Positions 6,527-8,388 of a stretch of 8,388 nucleotides of DNA are shown one piece after another (position 1 is the first letter of the stretch; the number at the start of each line of letters is the position of its first letter). This DNA is from Bacteroidota bacterium. Lineage in GTDB: Bacteria > Bacteroidota > Bacteroidia > Bacteroidales > UBA10428. The notes under the pieces were generated by a model, which searched no databases, was not told the DNA's origin, and saw nothing but the letters and a program-made list of their open reading frames with translations. The position numbers and the translations under genes are program-made. The stretch spans positions 608-8,995 of the forward strand of contig JAHEEB010000118.1 of the NCBI GenBank assembly GCA_024640925.1. Direction: 5' to 3'.

Positions 6527-8026
6527 ATGAAGGAAAAAATTGCCCACACCAACCTTGTTGATAGCGAAATTCTTGATAGCTATAGCATAAAAGATTTTTT
6601 AAGTGTTTCATCCGTTGCAATGTTTATATTTAACGAAAAAGGTGAAATTCTTGTTTTTAACAAACCGTTTAAATTTTTCTTTCCAAATATCTGTACCGGA
6701 GATCATCTCAACAAGATAACTAAAAATAATGATGTTCTTTTTATATGTCGACTTATTGATAAAATCGAAAAAATAAATGGTCCAAGTAAAGAAATTATTC
6801 CTTACAAAAATGGATTAACACTCGAATGCTCTGTAAGTTTGTTTAAATCGAACGGTAAACCCACGTTGCTGCTTGGTTCCCTTTCCTTTGATTTCAGATG
6901 TGATGAAATGTTTCTGGTACAGCAACTTGTATATACTTTACCAGAAAATATTTATATGAAAGACCTTGAGGGACGCTTTCTTATGGCAAATAATTTTCTG
7001 GCTAATACCATGGGTGTAAAGAATTCGTCTTTATTAATAGGAAAGACCGATTTTGACTTCTATCCAAGAAAATATGCTCAAAAATATTTTGAAGATGAAC
7101 AAAGAATAATTGAAACAGGAATACCTTTAATAAATGAACATGAAAAAGTTATATCAAATGGCCGTATACGTTGGTTTTCGACAACCAAATTTCCTTTATT
7201 CGATAAATATGGGAAACTTAGCGGAATAATGGGTATAAGTAGAGATATATCATTGAATATAAGAGAGCAAAGAATACTAATGAAAGCCCGGAAAGAAGCC
7301 GAAAAAGCAGATAAACTTAAATCAGCATTCCTGGCAAACCTTAGTCATGAGATAAGAACACCCCTGAATGGTATTTTAGGTTTTACTCAATTTCTTAAAC
7401 AAAAGGATCATTCTTTGGAAAAACAACATAAGTATCTTGATATTATCCAGGCAAATGGGAACCAATTACTTATGCTTATCAACGATATAATTGATATCTC
7501 AATGATAGAGTGTAACCAGTTAAGAATAAAATACAAAACATTTTCTCTGAACAAATTACTTAATCAACAAAAAATAAACTTTGAACATCAACTAAAACAA
7601 TCCGGATCTAAATTAAAAATTAATTGTTCGCCGGGATTGCCTAATGGAGATGATGGTTTTTACTGTGACGATCTCAGGCTGACCCAGATTTTAAATAACC
7701 TGGTTGGAAATGCAATAAAATTCACCCAGGAAGGAATAATTGAATTTGGATATACAGCGGAAAAGAAAAATCTCACCTTCTTTGTTTCTGATACGGGAAT
7801 AGGTATAGAGGCTGAACAACAGAAAGAAATTTTCGAACGTTTCAGACAAGCTGATGAGTCCATGACCCGAAATTACGGTGGTACAGGATTGGGTCTTTCT
7901 ATTTGCCGGGGACTTATACAAATATTGGGAGGAGATATTTGGGTAAAATCGAAACCTGGCGAAGGTTCAATATTTTATTTCTCCCTGCCTGTTAAAAATC
8001 AAGCGGAAATTATATTAAAAAAATAA
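6527..8026 (+). CDS. Soluble PAS-PAS sensor histidine kinase
   Basis: A 499-residue class I histidine kinase with no signal peptide or membrane segment, so it should sense a cytoplasmic cue. Order of parts: a divergent PAS (about 24-122, FLSVSSVAMFIFNEKGEI); a second PAS of the PAS_4 type (about 133-243, ENIYMKDLEGRFLMANN to GISRDIS); and a short coiled linker (REQRILMKARKEAEKADKLK). The HisKA domain follows with the phospho-acceptor His274 in NLSHEIRTPLNG. The ATPase domain has the N box NLVGNAIKFT (391-400, Asn395), G1 DTGIGI (422-427), F box FERFRQ (436-441) and G2 GGTGLGLSI (451-459). All catalytic residues are intact and there is no fused receiver. No response regulator is visible beside it, so its partner is unknown. 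The ATG at 6527 has no Shine-Dalgarno sequence. A CheR-like gene follows after 209 bases. Confidence 0.95.
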   Translation: MKEKIAHTNLVDSEILDSYSIKDFLSVSSVAMFIFNEKGEILVFNKPFKFFFPNICTGDHLNKITKNNDVLFICRLIDKIEKINGPSKEIIPYKNGLTLECSVSLFKSNGKPTLLLGSLSFDFRCDEMFLVQQLVYTLPENIYMKDLEGRFLMANNFLANTMGVKNSSLLIGKTDFDFYPRKYAQKYFEDEQRIIETGIPLINEHEKVISNGRIRWFSTTKFPLFDKYGKLSGIMGISRDISLNIREQRILMKARKEAEKADKLKSAFLANLSHEIRTPLNGILGFTQFLKQKDHSLEKQHKYLDIIQANGNQLLMLINDIIDISMIECNQLRIKYKTFSLNKLLNQQKINFEHQLKQSGSKLKINCSPGLPNGDDGFYCDDLRLTQILNNLVGNAIKFTQEGIIEFGYTAEKKNLTFFVSDTGIGIEAEQQKEIFERFRQADESMTRNYGGTGLGLSICRGLIQILGGDIWVKSKPGEGSIFYFSLPVKNQAEIILKK

Positions 8027-8134
8027 AATGTTCTTTTTATCAGCCACATAGCTGTTTTAGATTAATTTTCGTCCTGTTTTTATGCAACATTTATATCCAT
8101 TGTTTAGTAAAAACAATCAAATTTTGTTATCCAT

Positions 8135-8160
8135 GTAGAAATTATTCTACTTTTATTTTA
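8135..8160 (+). terminator. Probable terminator after the histidine kinase
   Basis: Perfect 6-base arms GTAGAA (8135-8140) and TTCTAC (8145-8150) around the loop ATTA are followed at once by TTTTATTTTA. The stem is short and AT-rich, but its form and place, 109 bases after the kinase stop and before the next start, fit a rho-independent terminator. Confidence 0.5.
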
Positions 8161-8235
8161 AATATTCGTCAACTTTTAATAGATTTAATATCGTGATTAG
8201 GGATTTAAAAGGTAGTTTGATTTAAGCTTTTTTTT

Positions 8236-8388
8236 ATGACCATAACCGAACAGGATTTTCAGTTGTTCTTGTTTGCACTAAAAACGTCCTCAAAATATGA
8301 TCTCAGCGATTATTCCGAGAAATCGTTAAAGCGCCGGTTATTGAAGGTTTTAACCGACAATAAGCTGAATGTTACTGCTTTGGTTAAT
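8236..8388 (+). CDS. CheR-family methyltransferase, N-terminal 51 residues (cut by right edge)
   Basis: The frame opens at ATG 8236, the first start after an in-frame TGA at 8218-8220, and stays open for 51 codons to the window end. The residues match the all-alpha N-terminal domain of CheR protein-glutamate methyltransferases: EQDFQLFLFALK, then KYDLSDYSEKSLKRRLLKVL, corresponding to the family's 'YGYDFSDYSxxSLKRR' segment with its basic patch. CheR uses S-adenosylmethionine to methylate glutamates on chemoreceptors, and in Bacteroidota CheR-like proteins also occur outside chemotaxis clusters, often near hybrid kinases. The SAM-binding domain is beyond the window, so activity cannot be judged. 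A TAGTTTG string 17 bases upstream may be part of a promoter. The family call rests on this short stretch. Confidence 0.75.
   Translation, partial: MTITEQDFQLFLFALKTSSKYDLSDYSEKSLKRRLLKVLTDNKLNVTALVN

Noticed and set aside
7660..7921. Minus-strand open frames inside the histidine kinase gene
   Set aside because: They are antisense shadows of the conserved ATPase domain and have no recognisable features of their own.

Overview
The window looks like a chromosomal segment from a member of the Bacteroidota, most likely a Bacteroidales/Marinilabiliales-type organism. The reasons are the AT-rich sequence, the lack of Shine-Dalgarno sequences, promoter-like TAnnTTTG boxes, a type IX secretion (T9SS) C-terminal sorting domain, a Bacteroidota-style lamin-tail/SbsA-like secreted protein, a lipoprotein with a short signal peptide, and an AlbA_2 protein of a form I associate with this phylum. 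The exact genus cannot be read from the sequence.

Layout. Positions 1-5273 are all on the minus strand. Read in the direction of transcription, they hold a TPR-like lipoprotein of unknown role (5273-4098), the ribosome-associated GTPase HflX (4009-2798), a tiny T9SS-type sorting-domain protein (2785-2360), the queuosine precursor enzymes QueD (2269-1805) and QueE (1799-1065), a probable terminator (about 983-959), and the first 281 codons of a large exported protein that runs off the left edge (843-1). A 217-base divergent spacer (5274-5490) separates this block from the plus-strand block. The plus-strand block holds a broken tRNA copy (5491-5552), an intact tRNA-Ala(GGC) (5598-5671), an AlbA_2/Schlafen-type ATP-binding protein that starts without an ATG almost at the tRNA 3' end (about 5696-6322), a soluble PAS-PAS histidine kinase (6527-8026), and the first 51 codons of a CheR-type methyltransferase cut by the right edge (8236 onward).

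How the genes work together. QueD and QueE catalyse successive steps from 7,8-dihydroneopterin triphosphate to 7-carboxy-7-deazaguanine and are almost certainly co-transcribed, with 5 bases between them. HflX and the small sorting-domain gene are 12 bases apart and probably share a transcript, but have no obvious functional link. The AlbA_2 gene has no promoter of its own that I can see and is probably made from the tRNA transcript. The histidine kinase and the CheR-like gene are both signalling proteins, but a 209-base gap with a terminator-like hairpin lies between them, so a joint role is only a hypothesis.

Most of the window is ordinary core genome. I see no CRISPR array, integrase, transposase or clear mobile element, and no convincing new multi-gene system. 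The oddest spot is 5491-5730, where a decayed tRNA, an intact tRNA and a start-less coding region sit end to end.
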